From: Streptomyces scabiei 87.22
GTDB taxonomy: Bacteria > Actinomycetota > Actinomycetes > Streptomycetales > Streptomycetaceae
Direction of reading: 5' to 3'
NCBI RefSeq assembly: GCF_000091305.1
Contig: NC_013929.1
Location: 4,526,001 to 4,590,000, forward strand
DNA length: 64,000 bases
Each line of letters starts with the position of its first letter. Position 1 is the first letter of the stretch. The position numbers and the translations under genes are program-made. Below the pieces are notes generated by a model that did no database searches, was not told the origin of the DNA, and saw only the letters and a program-made list of their open reading frames with translations. Below are positions 63,831-64,000 of this stretch, one piece after another.

Positions 63831-64000
63831 GTTGCCGTACATCGCCTGTGGGCCCTCGTAGCCCTCGATGGGCTCGGCATGGCTGAACGCGAGAACGCCA
63901 CCAGGGTTCAGCCGCTTCGCGACGAGCTTGCCGTGCCCGCGAAGTACAGCACCTTGGTGATGAACGCCGCACCCAGATAGGGGATGCGTTGATCGTTATT
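63826..64000 (-). pseudogene. Fused fragments of an OGG-like glycosylase and a methyltransferase
   Basis: Coming from the right edge, the minus strand reads NNDQRIPYLGAAFITKVLYFAG (in two adjoining blocks), typical of OGG-type 8-oxoguanine glycosylase-fold proteins. It is cut at about 63930 and joined out of frame to GKLVAKRLNPGGVLAF and SHAEPIEGYEGPQAMYGN, an SAM-methyltransferase segment that also ends abruptly. Two gene scraps brought together by deletion; the first may continue intact to the right. Confidence 0.5.

Overview
The window is high-GC actinobacterial DNA, almost certainly a Streptomyces chromosome. The evidence is strong GC3 bias in the core genes, a WhiB-like regulator, LamG/RHS secreted proteins, an IS1380 element and many ATGA-coupled operons. 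It mixes conserved chromosomal loci with accessory islands; the islands carry pseudogenes, transposase scraps and att-like repeats.

Layout. (1) 1-6.8 kb: the end of an RNase Z-like hydrolase, then a four-gene leftward exopolysaccharide operon (processive GT2 synthase, two right-handed beta-helix proteins, UDP-glucose/GDP-mannose dehydrogenase). (2) 7.5-8.6 kb: a MerR regulator fused to a DNA polymerase III sliding-clamp-like domain, with its own 19-bp-spacer MerR-type promoter. (3) 9.1-22.3 kb: a divergent cluster resembling a type IV secretion mating-pore module. The left arm has a transglycosylase/M23/NlpC cell-wall hydrolase and two small membrane proteins. The right arm has a TcpC-like protein, a small two-TM protein, a PrgI/VirB3-like protein, a VirB4-like ATPase, a lipoprotein, a VirB6/TrbL-like protein, a 31-aa coupled mini-ORF and a membrane protein. 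From memory it resembles the Streptomyces cmdABCDEF locus. (4) 22.4-26.0 kb: a WhiB protein with a long C-terminal extension, a coupled 87-aa protein, and an EccA/CbxX-type AAA+ ATPase broken by one frameshift between Walker A and Walker B.

(5) 26.5-39.8 kb: the most intriguing region. A CYTH-domain protein and an HPr-kinase-like protein lie next to tRNA-Cys(GCA). A complete IS1380 element with CTAG target duplication follows. Next come an MccF-like S66 peptidase, a FemAB/BioF2-like acyltransferase, and a tightly coupled operon: methyltransferase, cysteinyl-tRNA synthetase paralogue, fold-III PLP decarboxylase, Mrp/NBP35-type ATPase, APH-type kinase and thymidylate-kinase-like protein. A convergent AsnRS-like catalytic domain without an anticodon-binding domain closes the set. 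I read this as a possible undescribed pathway in which activated amino acids (possibly cysteine) are joined to an amine or nucleotide-like scaffold, with the MccF homologue giving self-immunity. That function is inference.

(6) 40-44 kb: decayed DNA, a stand-alone VirD4/TraG-like coupling protein, and ISL3 and IS3 remnants. (7) 44.1-55.5 kb: a secreted LamG/DNRLRE-type protein, a 2135-aa RHS polymorphic toxin with a C-terminal HExxH domain, and a coupled zinc-ribbon protein that is probably its immunity protein. This cargo lies between two gap-free 184-bp direct repeats (11,240 bp apart), each starting with the 3' part of a tRNA-Thr(CGT). (8) 55.6-64 kb: a VapBC-like toxin-antitoxin pair with an operator palindrome, a frameshifted membrane-protein remnant, a 1845-aa SF1 helicase with an MTES_1575-like nuclease domain and a GreA-C-like tail, a zinc-ribbon protein of unknown function, and fragments of HAD, methyltransferase and OGG-like genes. 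Regions 7-8 look like a conflict/defence island accreted at a tRNA-Thr site.
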